A DNA stretch of 64,000 nucleotides from Brenneria roseae subsp. roseae (GTDB lineage Bacteria; Pseudomonadota; Gammaproteobacteria; Enterobacterales; Enterobacteriaceae). Below the pieces are notes generated by a model. The model saw nothing but the letters and a program-made list of their open reading frames with translations, was not told the DNA's origin and did not search any database. The position numbers and the translations under genes were made by a program. How positions within the stretch are numbered: the stretch's first letter is position 1; every line of letters starts with the position of its first letter. Positions 16,028-25,125 of this stretch are shown here, one piece after another. The DNA lies in NCBI RefSeq assembly GCF_003115845.1, contig NZ_KZ819026.1, forward strand, positions 242,691-306,690, in the 5' to 3' direction.

Positions 16028-17446
16028 GTGGCAAAATTATTTTTACGTAGTGGAAGTTTGGATGACTTTCTGGCTCTGGGCGAAAATGGGCAGCCGGTTT
16101 ATGCATCAGCACTTCAGTTACGGGAAACATTACGTCTTCGGAAACAACAACAGATTGCAGACTGTCTGGCCATTCCCCAACCCAATGAAAATGGCGACCG
16201 AATTGACTGGTATTCGCCGATCGAAGGTAAAGTGACCTCATGGATTGCCGCCAGTGAAAAGGAACGCGACGTTGCGCTAAAACGGTTGGAAACCTATCAG
16301 GTCGCCGTTGCTGACATTAGCCGGCGTGCGCAAAGTGCGGAGAACGCCGGGCAGAAGCTGTTTGGCGTCCTGCTGGCGAAAGCCATCCAGTTTCCGGGAC
16401 CGAATCATGTCTATCTGGTTGATGGTAACCCCGTATTAACCTTCTGGGGTTTTGTCAATCTGGATAAGAAATCGCGAACCGACGCGCTTGACTGCCTGCG
16501 CCCGACAGAGAAAGAAAGTGAGCCGGTATTCACGGTTCCTGCATCCATCTCCGCCTATGCCGAACCGCCCGAAGCGCCGGTTGCGCCCTCCACGCCTGAA
16601 CCAAAACCTGTTATGACGACGCCGGAGCCAGTTCCAGAACCTGCCGTGGCCGCCCGCCGTCCCTGGTTACGTCTGTGGTGGTTATTCCCGGCGGCAGCGT
16701 TAATGGCCGTATTGTCTTTCTTTATTCGCGGCGGATTTTCTGAACAGAACGCGACGCCAGAACCCGCGCCATTAGCATCAATCGTTAAGCCAGAAAAACG
16801 CGCCTTGCCTTCTTCTGCCAGCACATCAGAATCGGAGCCACCGGTGGTGAGTAACGCCACGACGCCGGCACCCGTACCGCCAGAAACCGTGCCAGCAGCC
16901 GAGCCGGTAGTCGCCACAACCGCGCCGACTGAAGAGCCTGTTGCGGAAACACCGACGGTTAAACCACCGGTGACCACCGAGCCGAAAGAAATCGCAGCAG
17001 TTCCCGCAGAGCCCGCTCCTGCTCCAGAAACGCCGATAGTCCCGGCAGGAAAAGACGATCTGGTCATGCCTGCGGATGCCGTGCGTATGGGTTCCATCAA
17101 CTTCCTCAATGGAAACTGGCGGGTCGCTGTCAATGTGAGAACGCCGCCGATCACGGGCCGCCCCCCCAGCCTGAGCTATCAAATCAGGAACGGCAAAGGC
17201 ACCGCGCGGATTACGCATGGTGACGGTGTCACTTGTCGTGCGGATATTGAAGCGGGGTTGATGAGTTCCGGTAATCTGATTATTAACAGCCGTACCAGAG
17301 CGCGGTGCAGTGATAATTCCAGATTCCAGATGCCGGAAATCGTATGTAAACAAGGCGCGGCTGCGACTGGCGCAGCGGAGTGTATCGGTCGCTACAACGC
17401 TGACTCGGTTTTCCCTATGACGATAAAGCGTGAGAGTAAATCCTAA
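16028..17446 (+). CDS. srfA: SrfA-like protein (srfABC operon)
   Basis: A 472-residue protein, first of the three srf genes. It starts with GTG at 16028 after AAAGGTC. Residues 1-165 form a globular cytoplasmic part with a helical segment at 70-110. A Pro/Glu-rich linker covers 170-210, a single transmembrane helix lies near 213-234 (WLFPAAALMAVLSFFI), then a long Pro/Ala/Glu/Thr-rich low-complexity stretch to about 340. The rest is a periplasmic C-terminal domain with cysteines. Salmonella SrfA was described as SsrB-regulated; its role is still unclear. It shares one base with srfB (TAATG). A perfect matS falls inside it. Confidence 0.82.
   Translation: MAKLFLRSGSLDDFLALGENGQPVYASALQLRETLRLRKQQQIADCLAIPQPNENGDRIDWYSPIEGKVTSWIAASEKERDVALKRLETYQVAVADISRRAQSAENAGQKLFGVLLAKAIQFPGPNHVYLVDGNPVLTFWGFVNLDKKSRTDALDCLRPTEKESEPVFTVPASISAYAEPPEAPVAPSTPEPKPVMTTPEPVPEPAVAARRPWLRLWWLFPAAALMAVLSFFIRGGFSEQNATPEPAPLASIVKPEKRALPSSASTSESEPPVVSNATTPAPVPPETVPAAEPVVATTAPTEEPVAETPTVKPPVTTEPKEIAAVPAEPAPAPETPIVPAGKDDLVMPADAVRMGSINFLNGNWRVAVNVRTPPITGRPPSLSYQIRNGKGTARITHGDGVTCRADIEAGLMSSGNLIINSRTRARCSDNSRFQMPEIVCKQGAAATGAAECIGRYNADSVFPMTIKRESKS
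17220..17232. other. matS site (MatP binding), inside srfA
   Basis: GTGACGGTGTCAC is a perfect match to GTGACRNYGTCAC. It lies 3.7 kb right of dif. Confidence 0.85.
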
Positions 17447-20433
17447 TGCTAGCAACGATTACTGATTACAAACAAAGAATTACGCTTATCCAGGACAGTG
17501 GGATCCAATTTCTGGATTTCGCGTTAAAACCGGAAGCAAGTCTTGATTTTCCGAATAAATATGTTCGTAAAAGCGCCAACGGACCGTTACTGCGCCTGAT
17601 TTACGATGAGCGGACGGACAAATATTTGCTGCCGTCCCCCGCAGGCGCGCCGCCGGAAGTGGTCAAGCCCGAGCTGAGTATTCCGCTTGAACAATCGCTG
17701 AAGCTGCTGGAAAAGATCTGGTTGCCGCTGCCCTTTTTGCGTTTCAATCCGCCGCGTACATTTATGGGCGGACCGGATAACTGGGTGCGAATGCAAGTCC
17801 TCGCGCTGGACACACCGGATCAGGATGGTAATACCCACCGTATCTGTCTGGCATTTGATACCAAAGTATATCCAGAAGGTCATCCTTACGAAGCGCTGGC
17901 GCCGAATGAGAATGACATCAAAACCGGTGGCAGCTTTGCATTGGCCTATCGCAGTGACGAACTGGGCGAATTCCTCGATCAAACCTGGGTTGATGGCTGG
18001 CTGAGAGAAGTCTTCACTCAGCGGGCGGCCCGGCAGGAAAATCGGGATGCGCGGGATATCAAAGCCGCACTCAGAGGATTTGAATATCAGGCGCACTACA
18101 TGAACCTGCTGGACATGTTGGGCAACCAGCTGTCTATACCAGAAATTCGAATTAATACCAACACATTACAAGAACCGGCCGTCAATGTTGACCTGATCCT
18201 TGACGTGGGTAACTCTCACACCTGCGGTATTCTGGTTGAAGATCACGCCGATGAAAGTAACGGCCTGAAACAGACCTACGAGTTACAATTGCGCGACTTG
18301 AGTAAACCGCATTACCTGTATAACGAACTATTTGAAAGCCGCGTTGAATTTGCCCAGGCGAAGTTCGGTAAGCAAAACTTCTCCGTGGAAAGCGGCCGGG
18401 ATGATGCGTTTATCTGGCCTTCGATTACCCGCGTTGGCCGCGAAGCCAGCCGTATGGCGCTGTTGCGTCAGGGCACGGAAGGTTCAACCGGTATTTCCAG
18501 TCCGCGTCGTTATTTGTGGGATGAAGAAAGCTATGCGCCCGGCTGGCGTTTCAGTCAACCGGATGCGCATTCGCAAAATGAGCCGCTGGCGACCGCCATG
18601 CCGATGACCATCCTGCTCAATGATGAAGGTCAACCGCTGTACGACCAGCCGTTGGACGAACGTCTGCCGGTATTCTCTCCGCACTACAGCCGCAGTTCCA
18701 TCATGACGTTTATGCTGTCCGAGTTGTTGGTTCAGGCAATGATGCAAATGAACAGTGCGGCACAACGGCTGAAAATGATCCACTCGTCCGCGCCGCGTCA
18801 ATTACGCAATATTATTCTGACGTTGCCTTCGGCCATGCCTAAACCAGAACGTGAAATTTTCCGCCGCCGGATGCATGAAGCGATCGCGCTGGTGTGGAAA
18901 GCCATGGGTTGGCACCCGCTGGATGATGATTTCACGACACCGTCGGACAAGCAGAAAAGTCGCGTACCGGTGCCGGAGGTTCAGATCGAATGGGACGAAG
19001 CCACCTGTGGACAAATGGTCTACCTGTATAACGAAGCCCAGGTAAATTTTGGCGGTCGTGCGGAAGACTTTTTTGCCAGCATGTCGCGTCCGGATAAAGA
19101 ACTGGCCGAAGGTGAACCTGCCGGTAAAACGTTGCGTATCGCATCGATTGATATCGGCGGCGGCACGACCGATCTGGCGATAACACAATATTTGCTGGAT
19201 GACGGCGTCGGGAATAACGTTAAAATCATTCCGCGCCTGCTGTTCCGTGAAGGCTTTAAGGTCGCGGGCGACGACATCCTGCTTGATGTGATTCAACTTT
19301 ACGTTTTACCGGCGCTTCAGGCGGCGCTGAAAAATGCCGGTATGGCCAGCCCGGATATGCTGATGGCGAAACTATTCGGCAGCGAAGGCCGTATGGACGG
19401 ACAGCTCACATTGCGTCAACAGGTGACGTTGCAGATCTTCATTCCGATTGGCCGCTCGATTCTGGAAGCCTATGAAAGCTTCGATCCGCTGGATACCAGT
19501 GCCGAAATCGAATCTACTTTTGGTGAATTACTGACACAACATCCGACACCGAAAGTGCTGGAGTACGTCAACACGGAAGTACAACGCGAATTGCCGGTAG
19601 ATGACAATCCGTTTGATATTTTACAAGTGCCGCTCATTCTTAAATTGAGCAAGCTGCACGGCGAGTTCTTGTCCAACCGCATGAGTATTACGCAAAATCT
19701 GCGTTTAATGTCCGAGGTGGTGTCGCTCTACTCGTGCGACATTTTATTGCTGACTGGACGCCCTTCCCGTTTCCCCGGTATCCAGGCGCTGTTCCGGCAT
19801 TTGCAGCCGCTACCGATTAACCGCATGTTATCGCTGGACGGTTATCATACCAATGACTGGTATCCGTTCAATAAACGCGGACGCATTGATAATCCGAAAT
19901 CGACGGCGGCGGTGGGCGCCATGCTGTGTCTGCTGGCGCTCGATTTGCGTTTGCCGGGCTTCTATTTCAAAGTCGGGGATTTCCAGCCCTATTCCACGAT
20001 CCGCTATCTCGGCATGATGGATGCGAATAACGCCCTGACCACGGATAACGTGTATTACGGCGACATCGATCTGGATGACGCCGATTTCGAATTAGGTCCG
20101 GACGCCAGTTTCCAGGTGCGCGGTTCTCTTTGCCTGGGCTTTCGCCAACTCGATAACGAACGTTGGCCAGCGTCTGCGCTGTATATCTTGTCGATCGTCG
20201 ATCAGGATTTGGCGAGGAAAGTCGTTGGCGATAGCATCCTGCGTGTCAGACTCGCCGTGACGAAAGGCGATGGGCAGGATAGTCCGGGACGTTTTGAAAT
20301 CGCAAGTGCCGTTCTGGAAGATGGCACCCCTGTTCCTGCGCAGCATTTGCGACTTAAGTTAAACACCTTAACCGCTAACGGAACAGGCGCGACGCATTAC
20401 TGGATCGATAGTGGGAGTGTATTTAGAAAATGA
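17446..20433 (+). CDS. srfB: SrfB-like protein, actin/Hsp70-fold ATPase family
   Basis: A 995-residue cytoplasmic protein matching the SrfB family of the Salmonella srfABC operon. Two phosphate-binding signatures of the actin/Hsp70 fold are visible: DLILDVGNSHTCG near residue 249 and IASIDIGGGTTDLAI near 565. The second is a textbook phosphate-2 loop. The length and spacing suggest an ATPase of the Hsp70 superfamily with large insertions. It lies between SrfA and a P-loop GTPase-like SrfC, with a 4-base overlap (ATGA) to srfC. Its biochemical role is not known to me; the virulence label in databases comes from regulation in Salmonella. Confidence 0.85.
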   Translation: MLATITDYKQRITLIQDSGIQFLDFALKPEASLDFPNKYVRKSANGPLLRLIYDERTDKYLLPSPAGAPPEVVKPELSIPLEQSLKLLEKIWLPLPFLRFNPPRTFMGGPDNWVRMQVLALDTPDQDGNTHRICLAFDTKVYPEGHPYEALAPNENDIKTGGSFALAYRSDELGEFLDQTWVDGWLREVFTQRAARQENRDARDIKAALRGFEYQAHYMNLLDMLGNQLSIPEIRINTNTLQEPAVNVDLILDVGNSHTCGILVEDHADESNGLKQTYELQLRDLSKPHYLYNELFESRVEFAQAKFGKQNFSVESGRDDAFIWPSITRVGREASRMALLRQGTEGSTGISSPRRYLWDEESYAPGWRFSQPDAHSQNEPLATAMPMTILLNDEGQPLYDQPLDERLPVFSPHYSRSSIMTFMLSELLVQAMMQMNSAAQRLKMIHSSAPRQLRNIILTLPSAMPKPEREIFRRRMHEAIALVWKAMGWHPLDDDFTTPSDKQKSRVPVPEVQIEWDEATCGQMVYLYNEAQVNFGGRAEDFFASMSRPDKELAEGEPAGKTLRIASIDIGGGTTDLAITQYLLDDGVGNNVKIIPRLLFREGFKVAGDDILLDVIQLYVLPALQAALKNAGMASPDMLMAKLFGSEGRMDGQLTLRQQVTLQIFIPIGRSILEAYESFDPLDTSAEIESTFGELLTQHPTPKVLEYVNTEVQRELPVDDNPFDILQVPLILKLSKLHGEFLSNRMSITQNLRLMSEVVSLYSCDILLLTGRPSRFPGIQALFRHLQPLPINRMLSLDGYHTNDWYPFNKRGRIDNPKSTAAVGAMLCLLALDLRLPGFYFKVGDFQPYSTIRYLGMMDANNALTTDNVYYGDIDLDDADFELGPDASFQVRGSLCLGFRQLDNERWPASALYILSIVDQDLARKVVGDSILRVRLAVTKGDGQDSPGRFEIASAVLEDGTPVPAQHLRLKLNTLTANGTGATHYWIDSGSVFRK
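19761..19768 (-). other. KOPS-like octamer, points toward dif
   Basis: CCCTTCCC on the plus strand is GGGAAGGG on the minus strand, a KOPS consensus match. It is right of dif and reads leftward, the direction expected for that arm. Confidence 0.3.
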
Positions 20434-22883
20434 GACCTTTAACGCCTAAACAACTCTCCAGCCGACTCAACAGCCAGCTACAAGCCGTCACCGAGGGCGT
20501 TGAGCAGGCCATCGACTGGATTGAGAACACGCGGCAGAATGCGCCGCGTCTGGATATGGAAGCAGACCGTCTGATCGTCACGCTGCGCCGCCATCGCAAC
20601 AAAACGAAACATCTGGCGAATGTGTCATTCAAAGAGATCGCCATTGGTTTCTTTGGTCTGTCGCAGGCAGGGAAATCTTATCTGATATCTTCTCTGGCAT
20701 CTGGCGAAAACGGCAAACTGGAAACGTCATTCGAAGGGCAACAGTTAGACTTTCTGACGCATATCAACCCGACCAATCAGGCCACGGCCCTGGTTACGCG
20801 CTTTAGCCGTCAGGCCGGAGTAAAAAACAAGTCCTTTCCGGTGCAACTATTACTGCTCAGCGAAGTAGATATCGGCAAGATTATGGCAAATGCCTTCCTG
20901 TACGATCTCAATCAGGAAACCTCGTTCGAAGAATTAGATGAACACTATATTAGCGAACATTTGAAAACGCTGTCGCGACACCGCCAGGCGGAACCGGTAG
21001 ACGGTATGACACGCGATGAAGTGGTCGAACTGTGGGATTATCTGGCTCGCCACGACGCCAAACGGCAAAAGCAGTTGGAAACACACTACTGGCCTGTCGC
21101 GGTGGAGCTGGCGCCTTATCTCAGCGTTGACGATCGCGCCCATCTGTTTTCAGTGCTGTGGGGTGACCTTAAAACGTTAACCGCAGCCTATCGTCATTTC
21201 GGCCATACCCTGCAACACCTGTCCGGAACAAGCAAGGTACTGGCGCCCCTCAGGATTCTGGTCGATGAAAATCAGCAGCCCGCCAACGGCATTATCCACG
21301 GAGCCACGCTGACACGCCTTAATACCGCTTCAGATCCCGGCGTGTTGGTGCGTCCGGTATTAAACGGTCGAGCAGGAAAAACCGTCGAGCTATCTCTGGC
21401 GGAATTGACCATGTTGGCCGTTGAGCTATTGATTCCGCTGCATTCGCCCCCTCGCGAAGCGCTGTTTGAGCAGGTCGATATTCTGGATTTTCCGGGATTT
21501 GGTGATACCAGCGAGGCGACGGAAGCCGGCAGTGATAACTACCCGCTGGCGCTAACGCTGCTGCGCGCCAAACGCGCATACCTTCTGGAACGCTACACCG
21601 ATAATCAGGAAATGAATGTCCTGATGGTCTGTACCGCGGCAGGTAAACGTGAAGATGTCAAAACCGTCGGCAAGGCGTTGGACTACTGGGTACGCCAGAC
21701 GCAGGGAGAAAATACCCAGATCCGCAGCCGGCGCAAGCCAGGCCTGATTTGGGCGGTAACCAAATTTGATCGCCGCATTACCCACGGACAGAACCATGAC
21801 GCGGCGGTACAGCGTTATGTCGGTAACCCCGGCGATGCCTGGGGGACCATGTTGGCCATGGATAAACGCGGCGTTACCCGGATGGCAACCTGGTTGGGAA
21901 CTGAAGTCCACCGGGAAGTGAAACTTGGCCGCATCGGCGAGCAGCTCAGCGAAATTCAGCGTGAACTGAGTGACAACCTGCTGGGGTGCTGGTATCAGCC
22001 TGCCGGGGCTGACGACCCGGCGGAGAAACAGCGTATCGCGGAGACGCTGCTTAAATCACTGCAAACGCGAACCGGCGTACATGGCGAGCTGCTGGAACGT
22101 CTGTTGCCTTCCCGTGATGAACTGCGCCGTCTCTACCTGAAACAGCAAGATCCGTCGGGATATGCCGCTTACCATTCAGAGATTGAAGAGTCAGGCACGC
22201 CGCCCACCGGTGCCGATCCTTTTGGGATCGGGATCGAGATAGATCTGTTTGCCGACGATCCGATCGAACCTGACTCTCTGGCGTCCTCGCCGGTACAGAC
22301 GCTCGACCACGGCTATGAAGCGGAATACGCCCATCATGTATATCGCTACTGGGTTAATCACCTGCGCGGCCAGCCTGAAAACTCGCCGCTGATTGAACTG
22401 TTGGGCGTGACAAAAGCAACGATTGAAATTCTGGTGGAGGAACTCATCACCGCCAGCATTCGCCTGAATATTGAGGACGCGCTGGTTGGTATGCTGGTCG
22501 ATACGGAACAATTAGGCGTTCACCGCGAAAGTAAAGCGGATCGTCAGGTTTCCCGTGTCCTGACCGTGTTGGGCGACTTTGTGGCATGGCTGGGCTTTCA
22601 GCAAATGGAAGAAGCCTTGCGCCCTGCCAGCCGAATTAATCGTGGACACCGGATCTTTGCCAAGCCGGAAAAACAGGCGGTAAATTTCGGTGCGTCACAG
22701 CGCCTGACCAGACTGGCGCTGACGCCAACCAACAACACCGCTTTTTATATCTATGACTGGCTGGTTGGTTTGAATGAAATGATTATCCAGAATGCAGGAT
22801 ATTCCGCCGGACGGGAGATCAGTACCGATCAGCGCGAGCAGTTAGGGGATATTCTGACGCTGATTAAACCGGCAGAGAAATAA
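20430..22883 (+). CDS. srfC: SrfC-like large P-loop GTPase-type protein
   Basis: An 817-residue protein, third of the srf operon. Residues near 73-84 carry the P-loop GLSQAGKSYL (G1). DFPGFGDTS near 353 fits G3 (DxxG), and VTKFDR near 444 fits G4 (T/NKxD). This arrangement with long helical regions resembles dynamin-like or other large GTPases, which points to a nucleotide-driven mechanical or membrane role; that is inference. No transmembrane segment is evident. Translation is coupled to srfB. A hairpin follows 8 bases after the stop. Confidence 0.83.
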   Translation: MRPLTPKQLSSRLNSQLQAVTEGVEQAIDWIENTRQNAPRLDMEADRLIVTLRRHRNKTKHLANVSFKEIAIGFFGLSQAGKSYLISSLASGENGKLETSFEGQQLDFLTHINPTNQATALVTRFSRQAGVKNKSFPVQLLLLSEVDIGKIMANAFLYDLNQETSFEELDEHYISEHLKTLSRHRQAEPVDGMTRDEVVELWDYLARHDAKRQKQLETHYWPVAVELAPYLSVDDRAHLFSVLWGDLKTLTAAYRHFGHTLQHLSGTSKVLAPLRILVDENQQPANGIIHGATLTRLNTASDPGVLVRPVLNGRAGKTVELSLAELTMLAVELLIPLHSPPREALFEQVDILDFPGFGDTSEATEAGSDNYPLALTLLRAKRAYLLERYTDNQEMNVLMVCTAAGKREDVKTVGKALDYWVRQTQGENTQIRSRRKPGLIWAVTKFDRRITHGQNHDAAVQRYVGNPGDAWGTMLAMDKRGVTRMATWLGTEVHREVKLGRIGEQLSEIQRELSDNLLGCWYQPAGADDPAEKQRIAETLLKSLQTRTGVHGELLERLLPSRDELRRLYLKQQDPSGYAAYHSEIEESGTPPTGADPFGIGIEIDLFADDPIEPDSLASSPVQTLDHGYEAEYAHHVYRYWVNHLRGQPENSPLIELLGVTKATIEILVEELITASIRLNIEDALVGMLVDTEQLGVHRESKADRQVSRVLTVLGDFVAWLGFQQMEEALRPASRINRGHRIFAKPEKQAVNFGASQRLTRLALTPTNNTAFYIYDWLVGLNEMIIQNAGYSAGREISTDQREQLGDILTLIKPAEK

Positions 22884-22891
22884 TCAGTTAA

Positions 22892-22921
22892 GCGCACAAA
22901 AACCGCTGTGCTTTTGTGCGC
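22892..22921. terminator. Hairpin between srfC and cybB
   Basis: A perfect 10-bp stem GCGCACAAAA / TTTTGTGCGC with a 10-base loop lies between converging genes. The U tract is within the stem rather than after it, so efficiency is uncertain. Confidence 0.5.
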
Positions 22922-22969
22922 TCACCTGCCCAGCAGTATTGCGAATGAATCCCGCTGGGAGCAATACGC

Positions 22970-23506
22970 TTACCCTTTTCTTTTCCCCGGCATCATTCTG
23001 ATTAAGGTATTGTCGCGCACAATATAGTGATGATAGAGCGCCGCCGCCGCATGAAGTCCAATGATAAAATATCCGACGCTGGCGATGGTTTCATGGATAT
23101 CGATGAGATCGCTCTCCATAATCAGATCCGGCTCCGCGCTGAATGGCATCGGAAAGAAGAAAAACGACCATTCGATGCCGCCATAATAAAGTGATAGCGC
23201 CCCCATCAGCGGTAGGCCAATAAACATGAGATAGAGTACGCCATGAACGGATTTGGCGAGAATCCGTTGCCAACGCGGTAATGGCGGCACAATTTCCGGT
23301 TCCTGGTGGGTAATTTTGATAACGATACGAGCCACACTCAGAATCAATACGCTCAGACCACAGGTATAATGCAGGACTCTCATCCATTCGCGGGCGTTTG
23401 AGCCACGTGGCACCAAGCCTCGAAGCTCCATGGCACAATACGTCACAACAATCAAAACAAAAATAATCCAGTGGAAAAAGATTTGGCTCGGGGCGTATTT
23501 TTTCAT
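22970..23506 (-). CDS. cybB: Cytochrome b561 (CybB-type di-heme quinone oxidoreductase)
   Basis: A 178-residue inner-membrane protein with four hydrophobic helices, the cytochrome b561 layout. Likely heme ligands are His12 (FFHWIIF), His in VLHYTCGL, His in IHETIAS and His in GLHAAAALYHHY. The E. coli enzyme oxidises ubiquinol and passes electrons to oxygen as superoxide. The ATG at 23506 is preceded by AGAGGATGACTC. It is not next to an msrPQ or yceI partner. Confidence 0.88.
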   Translation of the reverse strand: MKKYAPSQIFFHWIIFVLIVVTYCAMELRGLVPRGSNAREWMRVLHYTCGLSVLILSVARIVIKITHQEPEIVPPLPRWQRILAKSVHGVLYLMFIGLPLMGALSLYYGGIEWSFFFFPMPFSAEPDLIMESDLIDIHETIASVGYFIIGLHAAAALYHHYIVRDNTLIRMMPGKRKG

Positions 23507-23716
23507 GAGTCATCCTCTGAAAGCTCGAAACATTCATACACGATATAAATCAGATTAGGAAAAGATTAAAACCTTTAAAAGCTTTTCATGAAAATAACTC
23601 ACGATACGTATGACGTCCGGCGCCTGTTCTATCGGTAGCTTTCCCCGTTAGTGGCTAGTGCGGATACGCAAGATCCCTGCCTGAGCGGTTATTTTCTCAG
23701 GCAGGGTTTCTATTGT

Positions 23717-25012
23717 TTATTTTGGTAATTTCACGGCCAGGTCTTTTATTTTTACTGGCAATTCAGTGCGTAAAGAACGATTAGCGGCGATGCCTGTTAA
23801 AATAGACATGGCGCCGTCCCGATAATCGGCTGCCCGATTTAATGGGTCCGGCTCGGGGGTGCCAAACAAATCATTCAGCATGACCCGATCGCCGCCGCCA
23901 TGACCGCCCTTCTTATATGCAACAGGGACGATATAAGGCTCATCGAACATGGGATATACTTTTATCTCACATGTATTCAGAGCGCCTTCGTCCTCTTTTT
24001 GCCCTCCTCCGTTCACATAGGATTTTTCAACCAGCTTCATTTCCAATCGACCTTTACTGCCGTTAAAGACCACATTCAATCCTTCCCAGGGTAAATAGGC
24101 ATTTAATGAATAGGTCATGATGGCTTTATTTTTATAACGCACCATCACACCCATCACATCTTCAATATTAATCCCGTCGTCAAAAACGCTTTTATCCCGA
24201 AGATAACCATCTTCATGTTCTGCATTCAAATAAAGCGCCGTCAACTGTTCGCTTTTATTCATATGTAGCGCGAAAGGATCATTCTCCGCTGCCGAGCTAT
24301 TATGTGAACGGGTATAAAATTGGGTTACCCCACGATTTTCCGCATTGGCTTTACCATAAAAACGCAGATCGCCTTGGGCATATACCGTTTCTGGTTCGCT
24401 AGCCAGCCAGAAGTTGACCAGATCGAAATGATGGGTCGATTTATGCACCAGCAAACCGCCGCTGTTGCGTTTGTCACGATGCCAACGACGAAAGTAATCT
24501 GCGCCGTGTTCGGTATTGAGCAACCATTCAAAATGTACCGAGAACACCTCACCAATGATACCGGCAGCGATTAGCTCACGGATTTTGCTGTGATGCGGAG
24601 CATAGCGATAGTTGAACGTCACCCGCAGCTTGCGACCCGTGCGGTTGATGGCATCGATAATTGCCTGACATTTATCTTCATCAATGGTCATTGGTTTTTC
24701 GCTGATCACATCACAGCCAAGTTCCATTGCCCGGATAATATAGTGGTGATGTGTACGATCCACGGATGTGACAATCACAATATCAGGTTTGGTTTCCGCG
24801 ATCATTTGCTCGAATTGATCGGCCCGATAAGTAGCCACCGATTCATGCCCGAATTTTTTGATTATTTGATTCGCATAATCCATTCGCGTCTGATTAGTAT
24901 CACAGAATGCAACAAAGCCCCCTTCCTGCTGATAATCTCTGGCTATAGACTCCAAATAAAGGCCGGAACGCCCTCCCGTGCCGACCACTGCATATTTTTT
25001 CTTCATTATCAT
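23717..25012 (-). CDS. Gfo/Idh/MocA-family oxidoreductase
   Basis: A protein of about 431 residues from ATG at 25012, which has GAGG five bases upstream; nearby ATGs at 25015 and 25006 are possible. The N-terminal Rossmann fold shows AVVGTGGRSG, then the EKP motif ISEKPMTID with the conserved Lys, and HKSTHHFDLVNFW provides the active-site His. Such enzymes oxidise or reduce sugars and cyclitols with NAD(P). The length, longer than inositol dehydrogenase, and the C-terminal part fit a subgroup acting on glycans or unsaturated sugars. It is divergent from an uncharacterised TIM-barrel-like protein, suggesting a shared carbohydrate pathway. Confidence 0.83.
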   Translation of the reverse strand: MIMKKKYAVVGTGGRSGLYLESIARDYQQEGGFVAFCDTNQTRMDYANQIIKKFGHESVATYRADQFEQMIAETKPDIVIVTSVDRTHHHYIIRAMELGCDVISEKPMTIDEDKCQAIIDAINRTGRKLRVTFNYRYAPHHSKIRELIAAGIIGEVFSVHFEWLLNTEHGADYFRRWHRDKRNSGGLLVHKSTHHFDLVNFWLASEPETVYAQGDLRFYGKANAENRGVTQFYTRSHNSSAAENDPFALHMNKSEQLTALYLNAEHEDGYLRDKSVFDDGINIEDVMGVMVRYKNKAIMTYSLNAYLPWEGLNVVFNGSKGRLEMKLVEKSYVNGGGQKEDEGALNTCEIKVYPMFDEPYIVPVAYKKGGHGGGDRVMLNDLFGTPEPDPLNRAADYRDGAMSILTGIAANRSLRTELPVKIKDLAVKLPK

Positions 25013-25125
25013 CATTTCCTCTTTCTTAATGACGCGCTTTGAATAAGCTATTTCGATTGATTGACAGGCTTTCGCCAATGTTTTATATCCTTTATCCACC
25101 TTTGACTGGTTGCAGTGAATAACAC

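Noticed and set aside
16560..17060. Repeats of Pro, Glu, Ala and Thr codons in srfA, considered as a tandem repeat.
   Set aside because: No fixed repeat unit is seen; it is low-complexity coding sequence of a stalk.
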